Shown piece after piece: positions 53,010 to 61,820 of a stretch of DNA of 64,000 bases (position 1 is its first letter; each line of letters starts with the position of its first letter). The position numbers and the translations under genes were made by a program. The notes under the pieces were generated by a model, which was not told the DNA's origin, made no database searches, and saw nothing but the letters and a program-made list of their open reading frames with translations. The stretch is from Roseococcus microcysteis. GTDB taxonomy: Bacteria; Pseudomonadota; Alphaproteobacteria; Acetobacterales; Acetobacteraceae. The stretch is taken from assembly GCF_014764365.1 (NCBI RefSeq), contig NZ_CP061718.1:3240501-3304500 (forward strand). Direction: 5' to 3'.

Positions 53010-53048
53010 GTAAGGCCGCCTTACTATCTTACAGTCTTACTATCTTAC
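53010..53048. repeat. Tandem 8-bp repeats and a palindrome downstream of the thiolase
   Basis: On the minus strand the stretch reads as four 8-mers beginning GTAAG (GTAAGATA, GTAAGACT, GTAAGATA, GTAAGGCG). On the plus strand this gives two perfect 13-bp copies of CTTACTATCTTAC (53020-53032 and 53036-53048). The palindrome GTAAGGC-C-GCCTTAC (53010-53024) overlaps. The tract is conspicuously AT-richer than its surroundings. It lies between the thiolase and the leftward FAD monooxygenase. Confidence 0.7.
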
Positions 53049-53136
53049 CGCGCGGGGCGGTCCGTCCTGCGCCGGAAGGCGGCTTCAGGCGCTTCTGATG
53101 GCACGAAGCGCCTGAAAAGTCCAGAAAATCCGGGGC

Positions 53137-54897
53137 CTATACCAGCCCCAGCTCCTGCGCCTTGATCTGCAAGGCGATGTAGCGCGAATACATCCGCACC
53201 TGCGAGAAGGCGCCGCCCGTGAACCACAGCCCCTGCTGCGGCGTGCGGTGCCACATGTTCGCCAGCTCCTGCCGCGCCATGTCGAAGCCCCAGACCTGGC
53301 CGACGCGCTTCGCCACCTCCGGCCCGAAGAAGGCGTTCACCATGTGCTCATGCCCCTTGTAGCCGGTGGCGAGCACGATCAGCTCCGCGGGGCGCCGCGT
53401 CCCATCCTTCATCACCACGCCATCCGCCGCGAAGTGCTGGATGTCGTGATACTGGATCAGCCCCACCTCGCCGCGGATCAGCAATTCGGAGGCGCCCACG
53501 TTGAAGTAATAGCCGCCGCCGCGCGTGCGGTATTTCAGCGGCCAGCCGGTGTCGTCCTCGCCGAAATCGAGGCGGAAGCCCACGCGCTCCAGCCCCGACA
53601 GCAGCTCCGCATCCAGCTCGCGCGATTTCGCGGTGAGGATCTGGTGCGCCCGCTTCATCACCGGCAGCGGGAAGGAGGTGTTGATGAGGTCACGGTCCTC
53701 CCGCGCCGGGCCGGGCCCGTAGTAGATGCCGTCATAGAGCTGGGCGGCGGGTTCCACATTCGTCACCAGCGTCGGGCTGCGCTGCACCATCGTCACCTGC
53801 GCGCCATTGCCGTGCAGGTCCTGCGTGATGTCATGCGCGCTGGTGCCGGTGCCGAACACCATCACGGGCCTTCCCTCCCACTCCGCGCCATCCTTGAACT
53901 GGCTGGAATGCAGCACCTTGCCCTGGAAGTTCCCGAGTGTGGGGATGTCCGGCAGCTTGGGCACGCTGGAGACGCTGGTGGCCATGATGATGTGGCGCGG
54001 ACGCATGACACGGGTGGAACCGTCCTCCAGCGTCAGCGTGGCGTTCCAGCACTGCGCCGCCTCGTCGAATGTGGCGCCCTCGAAGCTGGTGCGGGTCCAG
54101 AAGTCGAGTTCCAGCGCCTCGACATAGAATTCCAGCCAGTTCGCGATCTTGTCCTTCGGGATGTAGGTGGGCCAGGTGTCCGGGAAGGGCAGGTAGGGCA
54201 TGTGGTTGCTGCCCAGCGAGTTGTGCAGCTTCAGCCCGTGGTAGCGCAGGCGCCAATTGTCGCCGATGCGCGCCATGCGGTCCACGACCAGCGCCTCCAC
54301 CCCCAGCGCCTTCAGGCTGGCCGCCGCCCCCAGCCCGGCATGGCCGCCGCCCACGATCAGCACGGCCGGGTCGCGGTCCTTGTAGAGCCGCGCCTCCAGC
54401 CGCTTGTCGAGCCAGTTGGGGCCCTTGAAGTCGCGTTCGAAGGCGGGTTCCTCGCGGGAGAGGCGCACGCTCTCCTCGTCATGGCCGCGCAGGCTGTGCA
54501 GGGCGGTCATCAGCGTCCAGGCGGCGGGCGGGGTGGCGAAGCCGTCCGCGGCCTTGATGCGGAGCACGCCGGCGCATTCGCCCACATCGGTCTCGAAGCG
54601 GAGGATGGCCTCGATGCAGGCCTCGCCCGCGCGTTCCACGCGCCGCGGCGGGCAGCGGTCCTCGGCGATGGCGAAGCCCCGCGCGCCGGCCTTGCGCAGC
54701 GCGGGGGCGAGTGCCGCCAGCGCGGCGTCGCGCCCGCTATGGGTGACGAAGCCCCAGGTGAGCGCCAGCAGGTCGCGCCAATGGCCGTCCTCGCGGAAGA
54801 GGGGGGTCAGCGCCGCCTCGTCCCCCAGGGCGGCGTTGAAATGGCGCAGCCAGGTGTCCACGACCTGGGCGGGCGCAAGCTGGGTGTCCGCGTTCAT
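53137..54897 (-). CDS. FAD-dependent NAD(P)H monooxygenase with an N-terminal NTF2-like domain
   Basis: A 586-residue enzyme. Residues 1-150 resemble a SnoaL/NTF2-like fold (VDTWLRHFNAALGDEAALTPLF, HWRDLLALTWGFVT). The FAD Rossmann motif VLIVGGGHAGLGAAASL is near residues 178-194, the NADPH motif VMVFGTGTSAHDITQDL near 350, and IVLATGYKGHEH near the C-terminus. It matches flavin-containing monooxygenase/YUCCA-like proteins. Substrate unknown. It is monocistronic; the nearest gene upstream is the anti-sigma pair. Confidence 0.85.
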   Translation of the reverse strand: MNADTQLAPAQVVDTWLRHFNAALGDEAALTPLFREDGHWRDLLALTWGFVTHSGRDAALAALAPALRKAGARGFAIAEDRCPPRRVERAGEACIEAILRFETDVGECAGVLRIKAADGFATPPAAWTLMTALHSLRGHDEESVRLSREEPAFERDFKGPNWLDKRLEARLYKDRDPAVLIVGGGHAGLGAAASLKALGVEALVVDRMARIGDNWRLRYHGLKLHNSLGSNHMPYLPFPDTWPTYIPKDKIANWLEFYVEALELDFWTRTSFEGATFDEAAQCWNATLTLEDGSTRVMRPRHIIMATSVSSVPKLPDIPTLGNFQGKVLHSSQFKDGAEWEGRPVMVFGTGTSAHDITQDLHGNGAQVTMVQRSPTLVTNVEPAAQLYDGIYYGPGPAREDRDLINTSFPLPVMKRAHQILTAKSRELDAELLSGLERVGFRLDFGEDDTGWPLKYRTRGGGYYFNVGASELLIRGEVGLIQYHDIQHFAADGVVMKDGTRRPAELIVLATGYKGHEHMVNAFFGPEVAKRVGQVWGFDMARQELANMWHRTPQQGLWFTGGAFSQVRMYSRYIALQIKAQELGLV

Positions 54898-54958
54898 CGC
54901 GTGCCTCTCGTGGATGTTTCCTCGAGGGGCAGGTTAGGCGCCTCCTACGCGGGCGCAA

Positions 54959-55354
54959 TCACCCGAAGGTGAGTTCGAGCCGGTTCCGCCCGTCCTCGCG
55001 CGCATATTCCATGCGGCCCGCGAAGCGGCGCACCAGCAGCAGCCCGCGCCCGCCGATGCCGATGCTGTCGAAATCCGTGGGCGGCGGGGGCGGGGGGGCG
55101 CTGGTAGGGTCGAAGGGCGGGCCGGTGTCGGTGAAGACCATCACCTGGCGAGTGGCATCGCCCTCCAGCGTGACCGTGACCTCGGCCGGCGCCGCATGCA
55201 TCGCGACATTGGCGAAAATCTCCTCCGCGCAGAGGTGCAGCGCATGGGCGCGCGCGGGGGGCAGGTTCCAGGCGGTGACGGCGCCCTCGACCCAGGCGGC
55301 GAGTTCGGCCGCGCGGGCCAGCTCCGCCGGCAGGGTGAGGGTGAGGGGCTTCAA
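54959..55354 (-). CDS. Anti-sigma-factor-type serine kinase (RsbW-like HATPase)
   Basis: The 131-residue GHKL ATPase has the N-box HALHLCAEEIFANVAMHA, the G1 box FTDTGPPFDP and the G2 region GIGGRGLLLVRRF. The start is the TTG at 55352-55354, which overlaps the stop of the STAS gene, so they are translated as a pair. RsbW-like kinases bind a sigma factor and phosphorylate an STAS antagonist. No PP2C phosphatase, sigma factor or histidine kinase lies nearby. Confidence 0.85.
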   Translation of the reverse strand: MKPLTLTLPAELARAAELAAWVEGAVTAWNLPPARAHALHLCAEEIFANVAMHAAPAEVTVTLEGDATRQVMVFTDTGPPFDPTSAPPPPPPTDFDSIGIGGRGLLLVRRFAGRMEYAREDGRNRLELTFG

Positions 55355-55689
55355 GCCTGGACGCGGGATTCCGCCTCGGACAGCTCCGTCACCATGGGCA
55401 GCAGCGCGTCGAGGCCGGAGGTGGTGATGACATCGGCCACCACGGGGCGGGGGCGCCACAGCACCAGGCGCCCGCCCTTGGAGTTGGCGGCGCGTGCCGC
55501 CATCACCAGCAGGCGCAGGCCCATGGAGGCCATGAACTCCACCCCATCCATGTCCACCACCACGGCTTTGTGGCCGGCGGCCAGCGCCGTGAAGCGCAGT
55601 TCCACCGCGCTGGCGCCCGTGATGTCGAGGCGCCCGGTCAGCGCGATGCGGAGCGCGCCGGAGGGCAGGGTTTCGAAGGCAAGGTCCAC
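55351..55689 (-). CDS. STAS-domain anti-anti-sigma factor (RsbV-like)
   Basis: A 112-residue STAS protein. The domain begins FETLPSGALRIALTGRLDI. The normal phosphorylation loop (D-S-S-G-L) here reads FMASMGLRLL, with a retained Ser followed by Met. Phosphorylation at that Ser is plausible but the loop is atypical. It pairs with the downstream RsbW-like kinase through overlapping codons. The target pathway is unknown. Confidence 0.85.
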   Translation of the reverse strand: MDLAFETLPSGALRIALTGRLDITGASAVELRFTALAAGHKAVVVDMDGVEFMASMGLRLLVMAARAANSKGGRLVLWRPRPVVADVITTSGLDALLPMVTELSEAESRVQA

Positions 55690-55753
55690 GGAAACAACCT
55701 CTTCTCAAGCTGGCGTTGCTGTAGCCTTGCCTTCGCGCGGGTGTAAGTGACGG

Positions 55754-57796
55754 TTACGTGACGGCCGGTCTGGGCGCCTCCCGCCGCGACTTCAGGAAGT
55801 TCACCAGCAGCACGGGCGCGGCCAGCGCCGCCCCCACGATGGCGAGCGGCCCGTTGGGCGCGATCATCAGCAGGGCGCCCAGGATGAGGAAGAGCTGCGA
55901 GACCAGGCCCATATGGGTGAAGGCATAGCCCGTCAGCCCGATGCCGATGAACAGCACGCCCATGGCGCAGGTCAGCGTCACCAGCAGGAAGGCGTCCCAG
56001 GTGAAGCCGTCGGTGACGATGAGCATGACGGGCGCATAGGCGAAGACGAAGGGCACGGTGGCCTTCGCGATGCCCAGGCGGAACGCGGTGAGGCCGGTGC
56101 GGAAGGGGTTGGCCCCCGCGATGCCCGCCGCCGCATAGGCCGAGACGCAGACCGGTGGCGTCAAATCCGCCAGGATCCCGAAATACAGCACGAAGAGGTG
56201 CGCCGCGATGGGCGGCACGCCCAGCTGCACGATGGAGGGTGCGGCGATCGCCGCCAGGATGATGTAGAGCGCGGTGGTGGGAATGCCCGCGCCCATCAGC
56301 ACGCAGATGATGGCGATGAAGACCAGCGTCATGAACAGCGTCAGCCCCTGCAGCGAGACGAAGCCCGCCGGCATCAGGTCCAGCACCGGGGTGAAGAAGG
56401 CGGCGGCGGAGGCGGCGGCCTGGGTCACGATGAAGCCCACGCGGAAGCCGGCCCCCGTCAGCGTCACCACGCCCACCACCATGCCGACCGCGGCGGCCGC
56501 GGCACCGACGGCCAGCGCGTAGCGCGCGCCGGTGTCGAGCGCGATCCAGAGGTCCTTCAGCGTCAGCCGGTTGCGGGGGTTGAGGAAGCCCACCACCACG
56601 CAGGCCGTGATGCCCACGAAGGCCGCGAGATAGGGGGTGTAGCCCGCCAGGATGACGTAGACGAGCAGCACGAGGGGAATGACCGTGGGCCAGCCATCAC
56701 GGATGGTGGGCCAGAGCTTCGGCAGCTCGGACTGTTCCAGGCCGCGCAGGCCCAGGCGCTTCGCCTCGAAATGCACCTGCACGAAGACGCCCCAGAAATG
56801 CATGGCGGCCGGGATGGCGGCGGCCAGCAGCAGGGTGGTCAGCGTGATCTCCAGGAACTCGATCATGATGAAGGCGGCCGCACCCATGATGGGCGGCGTG
56901 ATCTGCCCGCCGGCACTCGCCGCCGCTTCCACCGCGCCCGCGAAATGCGGCTTGTAGCCCACGCGCTTCATGGCCGGGATGGTGAGGGAACCCGTGGTCA
57001 CGGTGTTCGCGATGGAGGAGCCGCTGATGGAGCCGAACATGGCCGAGGCCAGCACCGCCACCTTCGCGGGGCCCCCGGCGTAGCGCCCGGCGATGATGGT
57101 CGCGATGTCAATGAAGAACTGGCCGAGGCCCATGCGGGTCGCGATCACGCCGAACAGCACGAAGTGGAAGACGTAGGTGGCCACCACCTTGGCCGGGATG
57201 CCGAAGATGCCTTCCTGCGTGAGGTAGACATGGTTCACGAAGCCGGCCCAGTCGGAGCCGGGATGCGCCAGCACGCCCGAGAGCAGGTTGCCCCACAGCG
57301 CATAGGCGATGAACACGCAGACGATGATGGGCAGCGTGATGCCCATGGAGCGCCGCACCGCCTCCAGCGTCAGCACCACCATGATGGTGCCCATCAGCAT
57401 GTCCATGTCGTTGGGCATGCCGATGCGGAAGGTGAGTTCGTCGAAGATGACGGGCAGGTAGATGGTGGCGATGATGATGGCGGTGGCCAGCACCCAGTCC
57501 AGCAGCGGCACCCCGCCCCATTTCGGCCCGATGGAGAAGATGCGCCCGCCGGGGAACATGATGAAGACCAGCGCGAGCACGGCGGCCAGGTGGATGGCCT
57601 TGTGCCAATGCTCGGTCATGATGCCGAAGCCGGCTGTCCAGTAGTGGAACACCGAGAGCGCGACCAGCGCCGCCGAGACGATGGGCGCGGCCAGGCCCGA
57701 GAGGTCACGGAAGCGCAACTCGCTGTCCGTCTGCTTCTCCAGCTTTTCCGCCGCCTCGAGGTCGAGCCTGGTGCTCGATGAACGCTGTTCGCTCAC
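55754..57796 (-). CDS. TRAP-transporter fused permease (TAXI-type DctQM)
   Basis: The 680-residue inner-membrane protein fuses the small DctQ-like and large DctM-like permease parts. It has about 16 hydrophobic segments, with typical M-subunit stretches GSISGSSIANTVTTGSLTIPAM, GGQITPPIMGAAAFIM and GIPTTALYIILAAIAAPSI. It imports organic acids together with the TAXI binding protein encoded upstream (57869-58894). The substrate is unknown; TAXI systems often carry C4-dicarboxylates or other oxo-acids. A hairpin separates it from the binding-protein gene. Confidence 0.93.
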   Translation of the reverse strand: MSEQRSSSTRLDLEAAEKLEKQTDSELRFRDLSGLAAPIVSAALVALSVFHYWTAGFGIMTEHWHKAIHLAAVLALVFIMFPGGRIFSIGPKWGGVPLLDWVLATAIIIATIYLPVIFDELTFRIGMPNDMDMLMGTIMVVLTLEAVRRSMGITLPIIVCVFIAYALWGNLLSGVLAHPGSDWAGFVNHVYLTQEGIFGIPAKVVATYVFHFVLFGVIATRMGLGQFFIDIATIIAGRYAGGPAKVAVLASAMFGSISGSSIANTVTTGSLTIPAMKRVGYKPHFAGAVEAAASAGGQITPPIMGAAAFIMIEFLEITLTTLLLAAAIPAAMHFWGVFVQVHFEAKRLGLRGLEQSELPKLWPTIRDGWPTVIPLVLLVYVILAGYTPYLAAFVGITACVVVGFLNPRNRLTLKDLWIALDTGARYALAVGAAAAAVGMVVGVVTLTGAGFRVGFIVTQAAASAAAFFTPVLDLMPAGFVSLQGLTLFMTLVFIAIICVLMGAGIPTTALYIILAAIAAPSIVQLGVPPIAAHLFVLYFGILADLTPPVCVSAYAAAGIAGANPFRTGLTAFRLGIAKATVPFVFAYAPVMLIVTDGFTWDAFLLVTLTCAMGVLFIGIGLTGYAFTHMGLVSQLFLILGALLMIAPNGPLAIVGAALAAPVLLVNFLKSRREAPRPAVT

Positions 57797-57818
57797 GCTG
57801 ACTTCCTCACACGAAAAC

Positions 57819-57846
57819 GGCCCCGCGCGGCAATTCGCGCGGGGCC
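57819..57846 (-). terminator. Hairpin between TAXI binding protein and TRAP permease genes
   Basis: A perfect 11-bp stem, GGCCCCGCGCG (57819-57829) with CGCGCGGGGCC (57836-57846), encloses a 6-nt loop. On the minus strand it is followed by GTTTTCG. It lies between the two genes, so it probably lets the abundant binding protein be made in excess over the permease. Confidence 0.75.
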
Positions 57847-57868
57847 AGCAACCGAACTCTCAGCCGGT

Positions 57869-58894
57869 TCAGAGCATTCCGGCTTCGCGGTAGAAACGCT
57901 CGGCACCCGGGTGGAAGGGCACCACGCCGCGGCCTTCCAGGGCGCGCTGGCGGATGATCTCGCGGCCCTTGGCGTGGCCACGGTCGAGCAGGCCGCGGGT
58001 CGTCTCGGACCACAGGGCGCGCGTGATCTCATAGACCACGTTGTCCGGCACGCTGTCGCGCACGATCCAGCAGGCGCCGACGGTCAGCGTCGGCACGTCC
58101 TGCGTCACGCCCTGGTAGGCGCCGGCCGGGATCACGCCCGTGGAGTAGAAGGGCGCGCGCTCGATCACGCGGGCGGCTTCCTGGCCCGCGATGGGCAGGA
58201 TGCGGCAGCCGGTGCGGCTGCAGAACTCGGTGAAGGCGGCGGCGGGGTAGCCCACCACGGTGAAGGTGGCGTCCAGCCCGCGGTCCTGCATGCGCTCGGT
58301 GCCCTGCGCCTGGTTCAGGAACTCGGCCGTGAATTCGCGCCCCGCCCGAAGGCCGTTCGCTTCCAGGATCATCTCGCTGCCCACGCGCGCGCCTGAGGCC
58401 TGCAGGCCGATGGCGATGCGGCGGCCGCGCAGGTCGGAGAAGGCGCGGATGTCGCTGTCCGCGCGCACCACGGCGTGGATGTGCTCGGGGAAGAGGTGCG
58501 CCAGGAAGCGCAGCCGCTGCAGCTGCGGGCGGCCCTCGAAGAGGCCCGTGCCGGTGTAGGACCAGTGCAGCACGTCCGACTGGACGAAGCCGCTCTCGGC
58601 ATTGCCGGACTGGATCAGGTTCACGTTCTGCACGCTGCCCTGGGTGGCCTGCGCGACCGCGACCATGCCCGGCACGCCATCCGTGGCGCCGGCCACGTTG
58701 CAGGCGGAGCCCGGCGGGCAGGAGATGGCGTTCGCGACGATGCCGCCGATGGGATAGTAGGTGCCGCCGGCCGAACCCGTGCCGATGCGGAAGAAGGACG
58801 GCGTCTGCGCCGCGGCCTCGCGCCCGATCAGCGCGGGCGCCGCCAGCGCCACGCCCGCCATCAGGCTGCGGCGGTGGAAGGTGTTGCTTGCCAT
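57869..58894 (-). CDS. TAXI-family TRAP substrate-binding protein
   Basis: A 341-residue periplasmic binding protein. The N-terminus HRRSLMAGVALAAPALIG is a twin-arginine-like signal. The body has RIGTGSAGGTYYPIGG, typical of TAXI proteins, and GRRIAIGLQASGARVGSEMIL. It captures solute for the fused permease downstream. The start at 58894 (MASNTFHRR) precedes the signal directly. No other TRAP gene is near. Ligand unknown; some TAXI proteins bind glutamate or 2-oxoglutarate-like acids. Confidence 0.9.
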   Translation of the reverse strand: MASNTFHRRSLMAGVALAAPALIGREAAAQTPSFFRIGTGSAGGTYYPIGGIVANAISCPPGSACNVAGATDGVPGMVAVAQATQGSVQNVNLIQSGNAESGFVQSDVLHWSYTGTGLFEGRPQLQRLRFLAHLFPEHIHAVVRADSDIRAFSDLRGRRIAIGLQASGARVGSEMILEANGLRAGREFTAEFLNQAQGTERMQDRGLDATFTVVGYPAAAFTEFCSRTGCRILPIAGQEAARVIERAPFYSTGVIPAGAYQGVTQDVPTLTVGACWIVRDSVPDNVVYEITRALWSETTRGLLDRGHAKGREIIRQRALEGRGVVPFHPGAERFYREAGML

Positions 58895-58965
58895 GTCTCT
58901 CGTCTCCTTGAACCGGATCATCGCAGCCTAGACCCGCGACCGCGATTGTCCAACGCGCCTGTCGT

Positions 58966-59757
58966 TCAACCCACCGCCAGCACCAGCAGGATCAGCGTGC
59001 CCAGGCCGATGCGATACCAGCCGAAGGGGGTGAAGCCGATCCGCGCGATGAAGGCCAGCAGAAGCTTGACCGTGAACAGCGCCACCACGAAGGCCACCAC
59101 CGTGCCCAGCGCGATCTGCGCGAGGCCATCCGTCGTCAGTTCGCTCCGCACCTTGTAGAGCGAATAGACGCTGGCCGCGATCATGGTGGGAATGGCCAGG
59201 ATGAAGCTGAACTCGGCGGCCGTCTTGCGGTCCACGCCGCAGAGCAGCGCCGTGATGATGGTGGCGCCCGAGCGCGAGGTGCCCGGGATCATCGCCAGCG
59301 CCTGGCCGAAGCCGATCAGCACCGCGGCGATGGGGTTGATCTGCTCGACGGCATGGATGGTGGGTTCGGGCCGCTTCTTCTCGATCACGATGATGGCGAT
59401 GCCGCCCAGGATCAGCGCGCAGGCCACCACGAAGGGGTTGAACAGCAGCCCCGTGATGGTGCTGTGGAAGAAGGCGCCGATGAAGGCGGCCGGCAGGAAG
59501 GCCAGGGCCACATTCATGGCGAAAAAGTATTCCGGCGTGCCGCGCTTCCAGAAGCCCTGCGCCACCGCCATCAGCCGCCGCCAGAAGATGGTGATGACGG
59601 CCGCGATGGCGCCGATCTGGATCGTGATCTCGAAGACCTTGCCGGGCGGGCCCTGGAAGCCGATCAGCTCGCCCAGCAGGATCAGGTGCCCGGTGGAGGA
59701 AATGGGCAGGAATTCGGTGAGGCCTTCGACCACACCCATCAGGAAGGCTTCGAACAT
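58966..59757 (-). CDS. uppP: Undecaprenyl-diphosphatase
   Basis: UppP (BacA) recycles undecaprenyl diphosphate to the lipid carrier of cell-wall synthesis. The 263-residue membrane enzyme has the signature EGLTEFLPISSTGHL at residues 11-25 and GTSRSGATI near 160, with about eight hydrophobic helices. The start MFEAFLMGVVEG at 59755-59757 fits the family. proB lies 7 nt upstream; the pairing is not functional. Confidence 0.95.
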   Translation of the reverse strand: MFEAFLMGVVEGLTEFLPISSTGHLILLGELIGFQGPPGKVFEITIQIGAIAAVITIFWRRLMAVAQGFWKRGTPEYFFAMNVALAFLPAAFIGAFFHSTITGLLFNPFVVACALILGGIAIIVIEKKRPEPTIHAVEQINPIAAVLIGFGQALAMIPGTSRSGATIITALLCGVDRKTAAEFSFILAIPTMIAASVYSLYKVRSELTTDGLAQIALGTVVAFVVALFTVKLLLAFIARIGFTPFGWYRIGLGTLILLVLAVG

Positions 59758-59764
59758 AAAGGGG

Positions 59765-60895
59765 CTATTCCTCCAGGAGAACGAGGTCGTCGCGGTGGAT
59801 GATCTCGTCACGACCGCGCCAGCCCAGGATGGCCTCGATCTCGGCGCTTCTGTGGCCGGCGATGCGGCGGGCATCGGCGGCGTCATAGGCCGACAACCCG
59901 CGCGCCCATTCGCGGCCCGCGCCGTCGCGCACCGAAAGCGGGTCGCCGCGCAGGAATTCGCCGCGCACCTCGCGCACGCCGGCCGGCAGCAGGGAGGAGC
60001 CGCGGCGCAAGGCGCCCACCGCGCCCTCATCCACCACCAGCGTGCCGAGCGGGGCCAGGCTGCCCGCGATCCAGCGCTTGCGCGCGGTGCGGCCCTCGGG
60101 CGGGGCGAGGAACCAGGTGCAACGGGCACCTTCCTCCAGCGCGCGCAGCGGGTGCATGGCCTCGCCCTTCGCGATGGCCATCGCGCAGCCGGCCCCGGTC
60201 GCGATGCGCGCCGCGATCAGCTTGGTGCGCATGCCGCCCGACGAATAACCGGGCGGCGGCTCGCCCCCCATGGCCATGATGTCATCCGTGATGCGCTCGA
60301 CCACGGGCAGATGAGTGGCCGTGGGGTCGCGGCGGGGGTCGGCGGTGTAGAGGCCGTCAATGTCGCTGAACAGCACCAGCGCGTCGGCCTGCACCATCTC
60401 GGCCACGCGCGCGGCCAGGCGGTCATTGTCGCCGAAGCGGATTTCGGCGGTGGCGACGGTGTCGTTCTCGTTGATGACGGGCACGCAGCCCAGTTCCAGC
60501 AGCGTGCCCAGCGTGGCGCGGGCGTTGAGGTAGCGGCGGCGGTCCTCGCTGTCCTCCAGCGTCAGCAGCAGTTGGGCGGCGCGCAGGCCCTGGGCGGCCA
60601 GCGCCGTGTCCCAGGCGCCGGCCAGGCGGATCTGCCCCACGGCGGCGGCGGCCTGCTTCTGTTCCAGGCGCAGCACGCGGCCCGTCAGGCCCAGGGTGCG
60701 GCGGGCCAGGGCCACGGCGCCGGAGGAGACCACGATCACCTCGCGCCCCTGCGCGCGCAGGGCCGCGATGTCCTCGGCCACGGAGGCGAGCCAGGCGGCG
60801 CGCGGCTCGGCGCGCTCGGCCTCCACCAGCAGGGCGGAGCCGATCTTGATGACGATGCGCCTGGCCTGGGTCCAGGGGGTTGCTTGGGCCGACAT
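59765..60895 (-). CDS. proB: Glutamate 5-kinase with PUA domain
   Basis: ProB makes gamma-glutamyl phosphate for proline synthesis. The 376-residue protein has [49 protein letters not shown] and GMRTKLIAA. The C-terminal PUA domain (residues about 275-376, [18 protein letters not shown]) is present. The start at 60895 is consistent with the family. It precedes uppP after 7 nt. proA is not in the window. Confidence 0.95.
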   Translation of the reverse strand: MSAQATPWTQARRIVIKIGSALLVEAERAEPRAAWLASVAEDIAALRAQGREVIVVSSGAVALARRTLGLTGRVLRLEQKQAAAAVGQIRLAGAWDTALAAQGLRAAQLLLTLEDSEDRRRYLNARATLGTLLELGCVPVINENDTVATAEIRFGDNDRLAARVAEMVQADALVLFSDIDGLYTADPRRDPTATHLPVVERITDDIMAMGGEPPPGYSSGGMRTKLIAARIATGAGCAMAIAKGEAMHPLRALEEGARCTWFLAPPEGRTARKRWIAGSLAPLGTLVVDEGAVGALRRGSSLLPAGVREVRGEFLRGDPLSVRDGAGREWARGLSAYDAADARRIAGHRSAEIEAILGWRGRDEIIHRDDLVLLEE

Positions 60896-60977
60896 GGGCG
60901 CGGTCTGTGCGGGTTTTGCCGCGGCGCCGCAAGTCACCCCTCCCCAGCCACCGGGGCGTGTGGTTAACCTCCCATTA

Positions 60978-61640
60978 ATGCTTCGCGCGGTAATCCCCGG
61001 CCTTCTCCTGCTTCTCGCGGCCTGCGGCAGCGATGGGGGAACCTCGGGCATGGCGCGGGCGGTGATGGGCGGGCTTGGCCTGCCTCAGCCGCGGGAGACC
61101 GCGCCCGAACCCGACCGCCTGGCCATCGCCGAGGCCGAGAGCGCCGAGGTGGACGACGCCGCCCCCCAGCTTCGCCTGGGCCTCGGGCCGCGCACCGCGA
61201 CGGCCGTGCTCATCCAGCAGCAGGGGAACCGGCGGATGTGGCGCGCGCCTGGCGGCGTGGTGGTGGCGACGGACGGGCCGCGCGTGGTGGCGACCTCTGG
61301 CCTGCCTACCCTCATCACCGCCACGCGCTTCGACGGGCCGGACCCGCTGGACAACCCCGTGGAGCTGCTGGGTCGCAGCGCCGAGGCGCGGCGGCTGGTG
61401 GATTTGTCCGGCGCGGGGCGGGACCCCGCTTCGATGCGCTTCGGCCTGGCCTTCGACTGCCGCTTGCGCGCCGCCCGCACGGAGGAGGCGGGGGTGGTGC
61501 TGGTGGAGGAACGTTGCCGCGTGCCCGGCCTCTCGTCCGTGGTGAATTCCTTCTGGGCGGATGAGGCCAGTGGCCGCGTCACCCATGCCGAGCAATGGGT
61601 GGGGACGGGGCTGCCGAGGATGGTGCTGGTGTTTCCGTAA
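60978..61640 (+). CDS. YjbF/GfcB-family lipoprotein
   Basis: A 220-residue lipoprotein. The signal [16 protein letters not shown] ends in the lipobox LAAC with Cys16. The YjbF-type core reads [20 protein letters not shown] and [20 protein letters not shown], with [10 protein letters not shown]. YjbF-type proteins act in exopolysaccharide or group-4 capsule export, but the partner genes yjbGH/gfcCD are not adjacent here. It is divergent from proB. Confidence 0.8.
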   Translation: MLRAVIPGLLLLLAACGSDGGTSGMARAVMGGLGLPQPRETAPEPDRLAIAEAESAEVDDAAPQLRLGLGPRTATAVLIQQQGNRRMWRAPGGVVVATDGPRVVATSGLPTLITATRFDGPDPLDNPVELLGRSAEARRLVDLSGAGRDPASMRFGLAFDCRLRAARTEEAGVVLVEERCRVPGLSSVVNSFWADEASGRVTHAEQWVGTGLPRMVLVFP

Positions 61641-61654
61641 CCCTGTTTGAGCGA

Positions 61655-61693
61655 CTGATTCACCGCTCCGGCGATTCCGCCTCCGCGGATCAG
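61655..61693. repeat. Dispersed 38-bp palindromic repeat, copy B
   Basis: The stretch starts CTGATTCACCGCTCCGGCGA and ends CCTCCGCGGATCAG. It is the reverse complement of copy A at 28366 except for a few central bases. The hairpin GAGCG-...-CGCTC is retained with the preceding bases. It starts 14 nt after the YjbF-like gene. Confidence 0.75.
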
Positions 61694-61713
61694 GCGCTGG
61701 CGCAGGCTACTCC

Positions 61714-61820
61714 GCCGGCGATTCACGCCTCCGGGCCTATGGCCCTTCGGCGATCGCGGGCGTCATTTTGCGCCGGCGATTCACGCCTCCGGGCCTACGG
61801 CCCTCCGGCGATCGCGGGCG
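61714..61820. repeat. Two tandem 49-bp repeats, period 58 bp
   Basis: Units at 61714-61762 and 61772-61820 begin GCCGGCGATTCACGCCTCC and end CGGCGATCGCGGGCG, with three single-base differences. Each includes a small hairpin (GGGCC-TAY-GGCCC). Both unit 1 and the bases after unit 2 are associated with CTACTCCGCCGGCG, suggesting a duplicated block. They lie immediately beyond the stop of the leftward MFS gene. Confidence 0.8.
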
